From Candidatus Polarisedimenticolaceae bacterium (GTDB taxonomy: Bacteria; Pseudomonadota; Gammaproteobacteria; Chromatiales; Chromatiaceae): DNA of 64,000 bases. The DNA lies in NCBI GenBank assembly GCA_021647945.1, contig JAKITT010000003.1, positions 34,109 to 98,108 of the forward strand, in the 5' to 3' direction. How positions within the stretch are numbered: the first letter of the stretch is position 1; each line of letters begins with the position of its first letter. Below are positions 56,471-64,000 of the stretch, one piece after another. The translations under genes and the position numbers were made by a program. A model generated the notes under the pieces. It was not told the DNA's origin, searched no databases, and worked only from the letters and a program-made list of their open reading frames with translations.

Positions 56471-56640
56471 GATATATTAATATCAAGGGGTATCCACTCC
56501 ATTAGCCTAATATGGCTGTAGGTGCACATTCATGTGCACGTTTGCAGGTTCGGCTGGTCGCATAAATGCGACCCTACACAAGCATAAAGTGTCTGGAGTG
56601 GAAAAAGACCAATGAAGTGGATACCCCCTTTATATATATC
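56471..56640. repeat. 170-bp inverted-repeat element with internal REP
   Basis: GATATATTAATATCAAGGGG-TATCCACTCC on the left mirrors GGAGTGG...GTGGATACCCCCTTTATATATATC on the right. Inside are REP-like hairpins (GTGCACATTCATGTGCAC; GGTCGCATAAATGCGACC with GTAGG/CCTACA ends, 56517-56579). From 56640 to 56915 I see no gene; a 76-codon minus frame there lacks support. Confidence 0.7.
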
Positions 56641-56915
56641 TAACTCACCGTGTAGCCCCCTCCATTCCATGAATGCCACTAAGTAAGTTTACGGGTGATA
56701 CAACGGTTCCTCTTCGACTGCAAGCACCATAATAATGGTGGCGAGCCATCTCAACTGCCATATTTACGGCACACTTGTTGCTTGGACTATAAGCAGAGAG
56801 GGACTCCGCCATATAATTGACTCCCAAAGGAACTGGCCAATTATCCACCCAACTGCTGAGCCAGAGACTCAGCAAGCGGCCCTAAACAGATAGACAACCT
56901 AATATTTCACTCACA

Positions 56916-57632
56916 ATGACACTATTTCAGATAAATAGATCACTACATATACCCTTGTTGCTTGCTATCGTGGTTTATGCCGCACCACTCATAGCTGATG
57001 GAGTGGCTCTACAATCACATGACAGCATCAAAACTGCGATAAAAACTTATCTACTGAGCATGAGTTCAAATCATGAAGATAGGGTCATCACGATTGGTAG
57101 GCTTGATAGCCGGCTCAGACTGAAACAGTGTGACAAACCGCTCTCAACCTTCAGCCCACCCGGCAGGCAGACTACAGGCAGAACAACCGTTGGCGTCAGA
57201 TGTGAAGGCAGCAAACCATGGACAATCTATGTCTCAGCACAAGTTGGCATTATTGAGCAGATTGTTGTCGCCAATAGAAACATCCCAAGAGGCACTCGGT
57301 TAACGGCTGGAGATCTTCGTCTTGATGCGCGTGACACCACTAAACTACACCGGGGTTATCTCACAGAGATATCACAAGCCGTCAATAAAACCATCACCAA
57401 AATGGTTCGACGAGATACCCCCATATCTCCCAACAAAATCAGTGCATCGCTCGTCATAAAACGTGGTACAGAAGTCACTATTCTCTCCCATATCGGCACT
57501 ATTGAAGTGAGAATGAAGGGCACAGCCCTTGGCAGTGGTGCCATTGGCGACCGAATCAAGGTGAGAAACAATCGCTCAAAACGCCAAATAAATGCACTTA
57601 TCATCTCCTCAAGGCTGGTAAGAGTCGATTGA
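56916..57632 (+). CDS. flgA: Flagellar P-ring assembly chaperone FlgA
   Basis: 238 residues with an export signal and a C-terminal SAF domain (VVVANRNIPRGTRLTAGDLRL, in part; RDTPISPNKI). It helps FlgI form the P ring. It is divergent from cheV. Confidence 0.93.
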   Translation: MTLFQINRSLHIPLLLAIVVYAAPLIADGVALQSHDSIKTAIKTYLLSMSSNHEDRVITIGRLDSRLRLKQCDKPLSTFSPPGRQTTGRTTVGVRCEGSKPWTIYVSAQVGIIEQIVVANRNIPRGTRLTAGDLRLDARDTTKLHRGYLTEISQAVNKTITKMVRRDTPISPNKISASLVIKRGTEVTILSHIGTIEVRMKGTALGSGAIGDRIKVRNNRSKRQINALIISSRLVRVD

Positions 57633-57674
57633 TAAACTCCTCATTCCAACTATTTTAAAGTATCGTAAAAAGGC

Positions 57675-57701
57675 TAAAGGATGATATCTTTAGGCCGATA
57701 G
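57675..57701 (+). promoter_or_regulatory. sigma-28 (FliA) promoter of flgM
   Basis: TAAA, 15 bases, GCCGATAG: close to consensus TAAA-N15-GCCGATAA. It lies 36 bp before flgM. Confidence 0.85.
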
Positions 57702-57736
57702 TCTTATCGGGATAGTTTCATAATTTCAGGAAAAAT

Positions 57737-58045
57737 ATGGCAGTACAACTCTACGGCATATCCGGCAGGCCAATTCAAAACTCCGGTTCAAGCATCCCCG
57801 TTAAAAAGAAAAACGGCGGTGGTTCCCCATCTACTACAGCCGCCATTACAAGTGGTGGCGAAACAGTCTCTGTCTCCAGTACAGCGGCCCAACTTCAAGC
57901 AATGGAAGCAAGTATTGCAGACATGCCAATAGCAGATATGTCACTTGTTGAGTCCATACAATTAGCACTCGCCACGGGGGACTACCATGTTAATGGTGAA
58001 GCCTCCGCTGATGGCTTGCTTGAGATGGAGAGAAAGCTCCCCTAA
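57737..58045 (+). CDS. flgM: Anti-sigma-28 factor FlgM
   Basis: 102 residues with a disordered Ser/Thr/Gly-rich first half and a C-terminal helix set (DMSLVESIQLALATGDYHVN) that binds FliA. It is transcribed from a FliA promoter, giving the usual feedback. Confidence 0.92.
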   Translation: MAVQLYGISGRPIQNSGSSIPVKKKNGGGSPSTTAAITSGGETVSVSSTAAQLQAMEASIADMPIADMSLVESIQLALATGDYHVNGEASADGLLEMERKLP

Positions 58046-58062
58046 TCAAGGAAGCGCCTATC

Positions 58063-58545
58063 ATGATCACCATTGAAAACCTACAAGCACTCACTCAACT
58101 GCTATTAAAACAGACCTCTCTCGCTCAAAATCTACTCGATAAACTAACAGACGAGCATGAGGTACTATCTTTGAACGACAGCGATTTACTAGATCGTATT
58201 GTTGAACATAAACAGGCTCTTATGAAGCAGCTTGAGGCGGGAATGACAACCATCACTCATGCACTTTCAGAGCAAGGTTACTCAGCAGATATCAGTGGAC
58301 TTGATTCACTCCTCCAACAGCTTCCCGAGAACACCCCTCTACACAGGCAATGGCATAAACTGCAAGAATTGGCAAAGCAGTGCCAAGAGAAGAACATGGT
58401 GAATGGCGGTATTGTCAGCCTAAAACAGCGCCATATACGACAAGCCTTAGACATCCTCACAGGCACTCAATCAAGCAAAAATACGTATGATAAACAGGGC
58501 GAGGTTGATACCCGCTCAACCAAAAGCACCTACACAAAAGCCTAA
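58063..58545 (+). CDS. flgN: Flagellar chaperone FlgN
   Basis: 160 residues, almost all helical, with the FlgN pattern (LLLKQTSLAQNLLDKL; HIRQALDILTG). It is a chaperone for hook-filament junction proteins and is 17 bases after flgM. Confidence 0.88.
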   Translation: MITIENLQALTQLLLKQTSLAQNLLDKLTDEHEVLSLNDSDLLDRIVEHKQALMKQLEAGMTTITHALSEQGYSADISGLDSLLQQLPENTPLHRQWHKLQELAKQCQEKNMVNGGIVSLKQRHIRQALDILTGTQSSKNTYDKQGEVDTRSTKSTYTKA

Positions 58546-58560
58546 TCAGTTTAGGCTTTT
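58536..58560 (+). terminator. intrinsic terminator of flgMN
   Basis: AAAAGCCTAA - TCAGT - TTAGGCTTTT, a 10-bp stem whose 3' arm ends in Ts. The flgN stop codon lies in its left arm. Confidence 0.88.
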
Positions 58561-58651
58561 GAAGCTATTATGCTTTATATAAGCAGGCGATACCCGACTA
58601 GACTTATCTTTCCTGCTGTACCTCAGTAGAACTGATCAAAAAGGATTCATC

Positions 58652-59389
58652 ATGTTCCTCAGAATAAAGCGATCACACACTCAAACAAAAAAACGTGATC
58701 ATCTCGTTGCACAAGAGATTTCAAGCCCTCACCGTATCAATGAAATTCTTAGATCGATTTTCAGCAAGCAGGCCACTCTGGTAGCCACCATCCCAGGCGA
58801 TAGCTCACGCTATTCAACGACACTGCTTGACCTATTTCCAGATCAGCGCCGACTTGCACTAGATGAACTGAAACCCGCTGAGGGACATGCTAACTTCCTG
58901 CGTAGCAAAGAGCTTGAGCTGAGCTGTTCAATTGATGGCCTCCTTATCAACTTTAGAACAGAGTTGAAAGAGAAGGGAGAAGTTGAGGGCATCACATTTT
59001 ATCGTGTGCTGTTCCCAACAACCATCACCTACTTACAGCGACGTCAACACCCGCGGGTAACGGTTCCCGGTTCAGCCGGTTTCCATGCATGTCATGAAAA
59101 CAGTCAACGTCATTTCAATGGCTATGTCCATGATATTTCAGCCTCAGGTATCGCTGTATTTTTAGATGGTGTTCATACCATCAAAGAGGGCGAACGACTC
59201 ATCGGCTGTACCGCTCAACTACCGCTGGTCGGCACGATCACTTTTGACTTAGAGGCCTGCTACATTTTTCATGACCCTATGCGCAACATAGTCAAAGTGG
59301 GTGGATCTTTTATCGAGGTTGATCGGGAGACTGAGAGGAAGCTAGAGAAGCTCATCAAACATCTGCAAGGAGAAGAGGGGGGAGGATAA
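58652..59389 (+). CDS. PilZ-domain (YcgR-like) c-di-GMP receptor
   Basis: 245 residues: an N-terminal flagellar-brake-like region and a PilZ domain from about 128, with RRQHPR (RxxxR type) and DISASGIAVFL (D/NxSxxG). In flagellated bacteria such proteins slow the motor when c-di-GMP is high; the location after flgMN fits. Confidence 0.85.
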   Translation: MFLRIKRSHTQTKKRDHLVAQEISSPHRINEILRSIFSKQATLVATIPGDSSRYSTTLLDLFPDQRRLALDELKPAEGHANFLRSKELELSCSIDGLLINFRTELKEKGEVEGITFYRVLFPTTITYLQRRQHPRVTVPGSAGFHACHENSQRHFNGYVHDISASGIAVFLDGVHTIKEGERLIGCTAQLPLVGTITFDLEACYIFHDPMRNIVKVGGSFIEVDRETERKLEKLIKHLQGEEGGG

Positions 59390-59399
59390 AACCAAGATT

Positions 59400-59564
59400 A
59401 GGGAACCTCTGATTAAGTCTGGTTGCATTTAGGCTGAAATAAAACTGTTCCGATTTGTTTCGACGTGAGCGGTAATAGTTGTTCTATTGCAGCGATCTTC
59501 GGGGCGAGTCGGGGCAGTGTTTTAGACAGTCTAAAACAATCATGACTTATTCAGAGTTTCCTTA
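59400..59564. mobile_element. MITE copy C (165 bp)
   Basis: AGGGAACCTCTGATTAAGTC to GACTTATTCAGAGTTTCCTTA. The interior is nearly identical to copy A (shared AAAACTGTTCCGATTTGTTT and GTTGTTCTATTGCAGCGATC). The stop codon of the next minus-strand gene lies in its right terminal repeat. Confidence 0.88.
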
Positions 59565-60167
59565 GGTCAAGCGATCTAAATCCTCTGGTCGATCAACATC
59601 CCACAACACTGGCAACTCACGCCAGTGCCAGCCAAGCTGTTTCAGGCGCTGTCGTGTGATTGACAACACTTGGTCAGTTCCCCAAGGCATCTCAGAAAAG
59701 AGTTCATGTTTGTAATGGCGCAGTGCCAACAACACATAACCACCATCTTCGGCTGGCCCAAGAACCGCATCAGCCCCACTATTTAACCAATACATCGTCT
59801 TCTGTAGGTGCTCTATCGTTAGACAGGGGGCATCGCCACCTATCAGCACAACAGCCTCTGCCTCTTGTAGCGCCTGCTGCGTTGCATAGGCCATCCGCTC
59901 ACCCAGCCCTTCACCCTGCTGAGTATGAAGCGAGAGATCGAATTGACTATCAAACTGCTGGAACAGTTCATGCGTACAATCTGGCGTACACCAGCACTCG
60001 AGTGGACTGAGTGAATCGGTAGATATCTTCTGCACTGTTGCTTGCAACATTTCAGCGTAGAGTTGAGCGGCCCCGTCAGCACCTAAGGCGGGAATAAGGC
60101 GCGTTTTAGCTAACCCAGGGATGGGCGCTTTAGCAAAAATCAGGATTCGGCTATTGGGGAACTGCAT
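59562..60167 (-). CDS. TIGR04282-type glycosyltransferase (arsenosugar cluster)
   Basis: 201 residues from ATG 60167 (MQFPNSRILIFAKAPIPGLAKTRL begins it, in part). GGDAPCL and GPAEDGGYVLLAL are the nucleotide-sugar-binding features of this DUF2064 family. It overlaps the preceding gene by 28 bp and terminates inside MITE copy C. Confidence 0.88.
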   Translation of the reverse strand: MQFPNSRILIFAKAPIPGLAKTRLIPALGADGAAQLYAEMLQATVQKISTDSLSPLECWCTPDCTHELFQQFDSQFDLSLHTQQGEGLGERMAYATQQALQEAEAVVLIGGDAPCLTIEHLQKTMYWLNSGADAVLGPAEDGGYVLLALRHYKHELFSEMPWGTDQVLSITRQRLKQLGWHWRELPVLWDVDRPEDLDRLT

Positions 60168-60850
60168 GGTCTGTATATCTTGGCTAAACGGGCGGGGTCT
60201 GCGCCCAATGAAAATGCGAGCCGGAGCCACCACATCAATAGAATGGTTCTGATAATCCCGTTGCGCTCCCAGCGCCGACTAGAGGTTTCCAGACGCTGTC
60301 GCAGATTGACCGGTTGGCCTATGCGCTTCAGGCGACGACAGATCGCCACATCTTCCATGAGCACAATATTGGGAAAACCACCCACCCTCTCATAGAGCGC
60401 TAGCGGCATAAAAAGCCCTTGATCACCCGTCGCAATACCGGTCACTCTTGAACGCAGATTGATTAAGCACTCTACCACTCTCAACAAACGCGGACTGCCA
60501 CTCAACTGAATATCAAAACGGCCCCAGCGCCCCTGTCGGGCATATTGATAGACCAAATCAACACCACTACGCGGCAGCTGGCTATCAAGATGCAAAAACC
60601 AGAGCAGATCACTTTTTGCCGCACGTGCTCCATGATTCATCTGTAGCGCCCGCCCCGCGCCTGTCACCAACACCCGATCACAGAGTGAAGCCAATTGCGC
60701 CTCTGGAAAGTAGTTTGAACCACCATCCACCAAAATCAATTCACACCCCTGCTGTCGCATCCACTGAAATGACTGCAACATCGGCAACAGTATGCCGCCC
60801 TCATTTAGAACGGGAATAATGATGGATATCTTAGGACACTGCTCCACCAT
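60140..60850 (-). CDS. TIGR04283-type glycosyltransferase (arsenosugar cluster)
   Basis: 236 residues, GT-A fold: ISIIIPVLNEGG, LILVDGGS, and LWFLHLDSQLP (DxD-type). It pairs with TIGR04282 and ArsS in clusters thought to make arsenosugars. It starts three bases after arsS. Confidence 0.9.
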   Translation of the reverse strand: MVEQCPKISIIIPVLNEGGILLPMLQSFQWMRQQGCELILVDGGSNYFPEAQLASLCDRVLVTGAGRALQMNHGARAAKSDLLWFLHLDSQLPRSGVDLVYQYARQGRWGRFDIQLSGSPRLLRVVECLINLRSRVTGIATGDQGLFMPLALYERVGGFPNIVLMEDVAICRRLKRIGQPVNLRQRLETSSRRWERNGIIRTILLMWWLRLAFSLGADPARLAKIYRPCSSPIAES

Positions 60851-60853
60851 CGG

Positions 60854-61813
60854 CTAAAGCGCACCACCACAACTGCTGCCCTGCCCCGCAGTGCAACCAT
60901 AACAGTGGCCTCCTACCTTGATACCCGTACTTAGCAGATCCAACCCTTGAAGCTCTCTCAAGTGCAGAGGGCGCTCTGCTGCATCTGTGATCGGCATATC
61001 GAGCATCTGGTTAAAGTCACAATCAAAAAGATAGCCCTGCCAATCAACGTTCAGTAGAGAACGGCACATCACTGAAGAGAGGTTTTCACCCTTATAGGCC
61101 CCTTTTAACAGCGTCATATAGTCACTGAACTCATTCTTCGACAACAGCATGCTGCCAAAACGCTGGATTGGCATATTGGTGATGGTAAAAAGGTGGTTAA
61201 ATTGAATAGCAAATCGTTCCGCCAGCTCGGTTTTATATGCCGATTCAAGCACTTGCTGGGAGGGTGGTAGTGAAGCACCGGCTGGGTTGTAGACCAGATT
61301 TAGACTCAAACCACTCTCCGGCATGCCATAACCCAATGCATTGAGCTGTTGTAGCCCGGTAATACTGCGAGCAAAGACCCCATTGCCACGTTGGGCATCC
61401 ACATTCTCTTCCAGATAACAGGGTAACGACGCCACCACCTCTACCCGATTGTCCGCTAAGAATTGTGCTAGATCCTCTTGCCCAGGTTCACTCAAGATGG
61501 TCAGGTTACAACGATCCATCACATGCACCCCCTTCGCCACCGCAGCTTCCACCAAGTAGCGAAAGTTGGGATTCAGCTCAGGTGCTCCACCGGTTAAATC
61601 GAGTGTTGAGATATCCTCTCTATCAAGACAACTCAGCACCAAATCGATCATCTCCAGAGACATCATCTCATCACGCTTTGGCCCTGCGTTGACATGACAG
61701 TGGATGCAGACCTGATTACAACGTAGGCCAAGGTTGACCTGTAGTGTGGTAAGTTTCTCTCGGCTAATCGATGGAAAATCTGATGGTGTGAGAAGGTGGA
61801 CAGTTTCTAGCAT
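60854..61813 (-). CDS. arsS: Arsenosugar biosynthesis radical SAM protein ArsS
   Basis: 319 residues: radical SAM motif CNQVCIHC, DLTGGAPELNP, and the C-terminal HCYGCTAGQGSSCGG typical of ArsS. It adds a 5'-deoxyadenosyl group to dimethylarsenic in known systems. No arsM methyltransferase is visible nearby. Confidence 0.93.
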   Translation of the reverse strand: MLETVHLLTPSDFPSISREKLTTLQVNLGLRCNQVCIHCHVNAGPKRDEMMSLEMIDLVLSCLDREDISTLDLTGGAPELNPNFRYLVEAAVAKGVHVMDRCNLTILSEPGQEDLAQFLADNRVEVVASLPCYLEENVDAQRGNGVFARSITGLQQLNALGYGMPESGLSLNLVYNPAGASLPPSQQVLESAYKTELAERFAIQFNHLFTITNMPIQRFGSMLLSKNEFSDYMTLLKGAYKGENLSSVMCRSLLNVDWQGYLFDCDFNQMLDMPITDAAERPLHLRELQGLDLLSTGIKVGGHCYGCTAGQGSSCGGAL

Positions 61814-61990
61814 TTGAGTTCCAATCGTGTTCTAAATAAACATAGTAGAGCGGTATGTTAATCAGCCATACCAGCCGCTGCAAGGTGAATCGTCGTTGAT
61901 GCGACTCGCTACCAAACAGAACAAAAAAATGCCACTTGTTCTAAGTTAAGATCCACTATAAGCTACTGTTAATTCAAAGAGTTTCAATAT

Positions 61991-62067
61991 GCCCCCGTAG
62001 CTCAGTTGGATAGAGCAATCGCCTCCTAAGCGATAGGTCGGACGTTCGAATCGTCTCGGGGGCACCA
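61991..62067 (+). tRNA. tRNA-Arg (anticodon CCT)
   Basis: 77 bases with acceptor GCCCCCG / CGGGGGC, anticodon loop CTCCTAA, T-loop GTTCGAATC and encoded CCA. Confidence 0.96.
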
Positions 62068-62097
62068 TTTATCCACTATCAAACCGATCTCCCCACT

Positions 62098-62565
62098 ATG
62101 AAATATTGGCTTATCGCACTCTTCACAGGGCTGCTACTGACCACTCAGACTCAAGCGGCCAAACTGGAGGGGCGAGTTCTCAATATACTGAGTGGTGACA
62201 CGCTTGAGATCATTGCAACCAACCAGCGTAGCTACATTATTCAGCTAAACGGTATCGAAAGCCCAAAAACAGACACCACCGCGGGTAGAGTCGCGAAGAA
62301 ACACCTCGCCATGTTAGTGGCAGGCAAACAGCTCATCATCAACTACCACAACATCGGGCGAAAAGGTGTGCTATTCGGCACAATAGAATTGGGGGGCAGT
62401 GATATCAATCTGCGCCAGATCAGTGATGGAATGGCCAGAGTTATACCCAAGGTACTCTCAGCTCAGAAGCGCTCTTTATATCAAACCCGTGAACTTAAAG
62501 CTCGACAGGAAAAGCGGGGGATTTGGCGTCTCTCAAAGAGTCAATTGGGGCGCGATTTTTTGTAA
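62098..62565 (+). CDS. Exported staphylococcal-nuclease-like protein
   Basis: 155 residues with a signal peptide (LIALFTGLLLTTQTQA) and an SNase fold: LSGDTLEII (metal Asp), QLNGIESPKTD, NLRQISDGMARV. The usual catalytic Arg of the RLIGIDAPE segment is replaced (QLNGIESPK), so activity is doubtful. It lies 30 bp after tRNA-Arg. Confidence 0.75.
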   Translation: MKYWLIALFTGLLLTTQTQAAKLEGRVLNILSGDTLEIIATNQRSYIIQLNGIESPKTDTTAGRVAKKHLAMLVAGKQLIINYHNIGRKGVLFGTIELGGSDINLRQISDGMARVIPKVLSAQKRSLYQTRELKARQEKRGIWRLSKSQLGRDFL

Positions 62566-62616
62566 CGACGCGATGATTCATCATCATCCTATCATCTCTG
62601 AAGGCAGTACCACGGG

Positions 62617-62898
62617 TTACGATTTTTCACCACGCAGTCGAGCCAAGGTCTCTCTCATCGCTCTCTCCAGGGCTTGATAGGCCTTTAGCTGTGCCTGTTG
62701 ATGGAATGTTTCAGGCTTGCCAACCATCTCAACTCGCGCCTCAAAGTAAGCAATATCCGCCTCCAGCGAGCTTATACTGAGATTTTGCCAAAAGTTGGTT
62801 GTCTGTTTTTGCTCAGCTTTACTCAATCGGATCTTCCACGTCACTTTTGGCAGATTGCCAATTACTCTCCCTATAATGATAGCAACCATCGTCCTCAT
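62617..62898 (-). CDS. Hypothetical protein
   Basis: 93 residues, helical and charged, no recognised family (ISSLEADIAYFEARVEMVGKP; RAMRETLARLRG). A shorter start at ATG 62889 is possible. Convergent with the nuclease-like gene. Confidence 0.45.
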   Translation of the reverse strand: MRTMVAIIIGRVIGNLPKVTWKIRLSKAEQKQTTNFWQNLSISSLEADIAYFEARVEMVGKPETFHQQAQLKAYQALERAMRETLARLRGEKS

Positions 62899-63012
62899 GG
62901 TCGTAATTAATTCAGTGATATGAAAGGTACCTCTATTAATTCATGAATGAGCATATTGAGTTCAAAATCTGTCTCACCCAGAATAAATTAGAGGTGTCTA
63001 TCAACCTATCAT

Positions 63013-63034
63013 CACTTGTTCAGAGATTACTTAA
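63013..63034. repeat. solo terminal repeat of the MITE family
   Basis: CACTTGTTCAGAGATTACTTAA resembles the right end of the MITEs. It lies just before the fumarase gene; no partner end is seen. Confidence 0.5.
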
Positions 63035-63072
63035 CCGCCAGAATAGGTGGTTTTACTCACTGGGCTCAGACC

Positions 63073-64000
63073 ATGACACAAATTCGCCAAGATGATTTCA
63101 TCCAGAGCATCGCCGATGGGCTGCAATTTATCTCTTACTACCACCCCACTGACTACATTGAGGCGCTAGCAAAGGCCTGGGAGAGGGAGGAGTCTGAAGC
63201 TGCCAAAGATGCGATGGCACAAATTCTGGTCAACTCTCGCATGTGTGCCGAGGGTCATCGCCCCATCTGCCAAGACACCGGCATGGTGGTCGCGTTCGTT
63301 AAGATCGGCATGAATGTCCGTTTTGATGGCGATATGAGTATCACTGACATGGTCAACGAGGGTGTTCGTCAAGCCTATACCAACCCCGATAATCTGCTGC
63401 GCTACTCAGTCGTCAGCGACCCTGCTGGCAAGCGCATCAACACCAAAGATAACACCCCAGCAGTGATTCATATGGAGCTGGTTCCCGGTGATACGGTTGA
63501 GATCAAGCTGGCCGCCAAAGGGGGTGGGTCTGAGAATAAAGCAAAGTTCACCGTACTCAATCCATCTGCCTCACTGGTCGATTGGGTGCTGGAGACAGTG
63601 CCTGCCATGGGAGCCGGCTGGTGTCCACCAGGCATGCTAGGCATCGGTATCGGCGGCACCGCCGAGAAGGCGATGTTGATGGCCAAAGAGTCACTAATGG
63701 AACATATCGACATCCATGAGCTACGTGAACGAGGCCCAGGCAACCGGATAGAAGAGCTACGTCTGGAACTCTATGAGAAGGTCAATGCACTCGGCATCGG
63801 CGCTCAGGGTTTGGGTGGGCTGACCACGGTACTCGATGTCAAAATCAATGAGTTCCCAACCCATGCCGCCTCACTGCCTGTGGCGATGATCCCCAACTGC
63901 GCCGCCACCCGCCATATTGAATTCACCCTTGATGGCAGCGGTGCCGCCGAGCTGACACCACCCAATATGGATGATTGGCACGATGTCACCTGGGAGCCCT
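63073..64000 (+). CDS. Class I fumarate hydratase (partial)
   Basis: 309 residues to the window edge. Iron-sulfur enzyme features: NSRMCAEGHRPICQDTGM and MIPNCAATRHIEF with cluster cysteines, and GGTAEKAMLMAKESL. It interconverts fumarate and malate. The C-terminal beta domain is missing because of the edge. Confidence 0.93.
   Translation, partial: MTQIRQDDFIQSIADGLQFISYYHPTDYIEALAKAWEREESEAAKDAMAQILVNSRMCAEGHRPICQDTGMVVAFVKIGMNVRFDGDMSITDMVNEGVRQAYTNPDNLLRYSVVSDPAGKRINTKDNTPAVIHMELVPGDTVEIKLAAKGGGSENKAKFTVLNPSASLVDWVLETVPAMGAGWCPPGMLGIGIGGTAEKAMLMAKESLMEHIDIHELRERGPGNRIEELRLELYEKVNALGIGAQGLGGLTTVLDVKINEFPTHAASLPVAMIPNCAATRHIEFTLDGSGAAELTPPNMDDWHDVTWEP

Noticed and set aside
56645..56875. 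76-codon minus-strand frame between cheV and flgA
   Set aside because: No recognisable domain, no ribosome site, atypical composition; next to a repeat element.

Overview
The window comes from a gammaproteobacterium. Gene order is typical of that class (cmk-rpsA-ihfB; pilB-pilC-pilD-coaE-zapD-yacG; cheV-cheR next to flgA-flgM-flgN), and base composition is about 50% GC. A TAT-type (clade I) nitrous oxide reductase, several c-type cytochromes, FeoAB, type IV pilus and flagellar genes suggest a motile, respiratory, facultatively denitrifying organism, probably a chemolithotroph or one of its relatives. The species cannot be named from the sequence.

Layout. 1-6832: nosR (partial) and nosZ on the minus strand with a perfect FNR-type box upstream, then a System II-like cytochrome c assembly pair (CcsA-like, ResB-like) and a PhoR-like kinase. 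6916-9912: ihfB, rpsA, cmk. 10124-15655: a five-gene minus-strand operon: two tiny membrane proteins, a CydA-like protein with no CydB, a diheme and a triheme cytochrome c, behind a near-consensus sigma-54 promoter. 15960-26800: an accessory island holding an IS1595-type transposase remnant, a CzcCBA-type metal efflux operon with decaying satellite genes, a decayed duplicate of part of czcB, an integron-like cassette (attC plus an orphan CdiI-type immunity gene) and a HigBA toxin-antitoxin pair.

27207-41046: a plus-strand cluster behind a second sigma-54-type promoter. It encodes a HEAT-repeat protein, a periplasmic cupredoxin-like protein, a 47-residue membrane peptide, a double universal-stress-protein fused to about five PCP_red-like modules, a radical SAM/SPASM enzyme fused to about four such modules, a HemY-type protoporphyrinogen oxidase, a small membrane protein, a Cache-PAS histidine kinase and an NtrC-type sigma-54 activator. 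The kinase/activator pair plausibly drives both sigma-54 promoters. The CydA-like operon and this cluster are divergent and separated only by the island, so I propose they form one ancestral locus: an unusual CydA/cytochrome c complex with its own maturation and sensing apparatus. This is the best candidate for an undescribed system here.

41116-64000: cysZ, tRNA-Glu, Fur-controlled feoA-feoB-Cys-rich protein, a Cu/Zn-type permease, an RNA methyltransferase, yacG-zapD-coaE-pilD-pilC-pilB, psd, cheR-cheV, flgA-flgM-flgN, a PilZ protein, an arsenosugar cluster (arsS plus two glycosyltransferases), tRNA-Arg, a nuclease-like protein and the start of a class I fumarase. This half carries several families of small non-autonomous repeats: a MITE of about 165 bp in three copies plus solo ends, a 270-bp fold-back palindrome and REP-like hairpins. 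Some of these supply stop codons or ribosome-binding sites to neighbouring genes.
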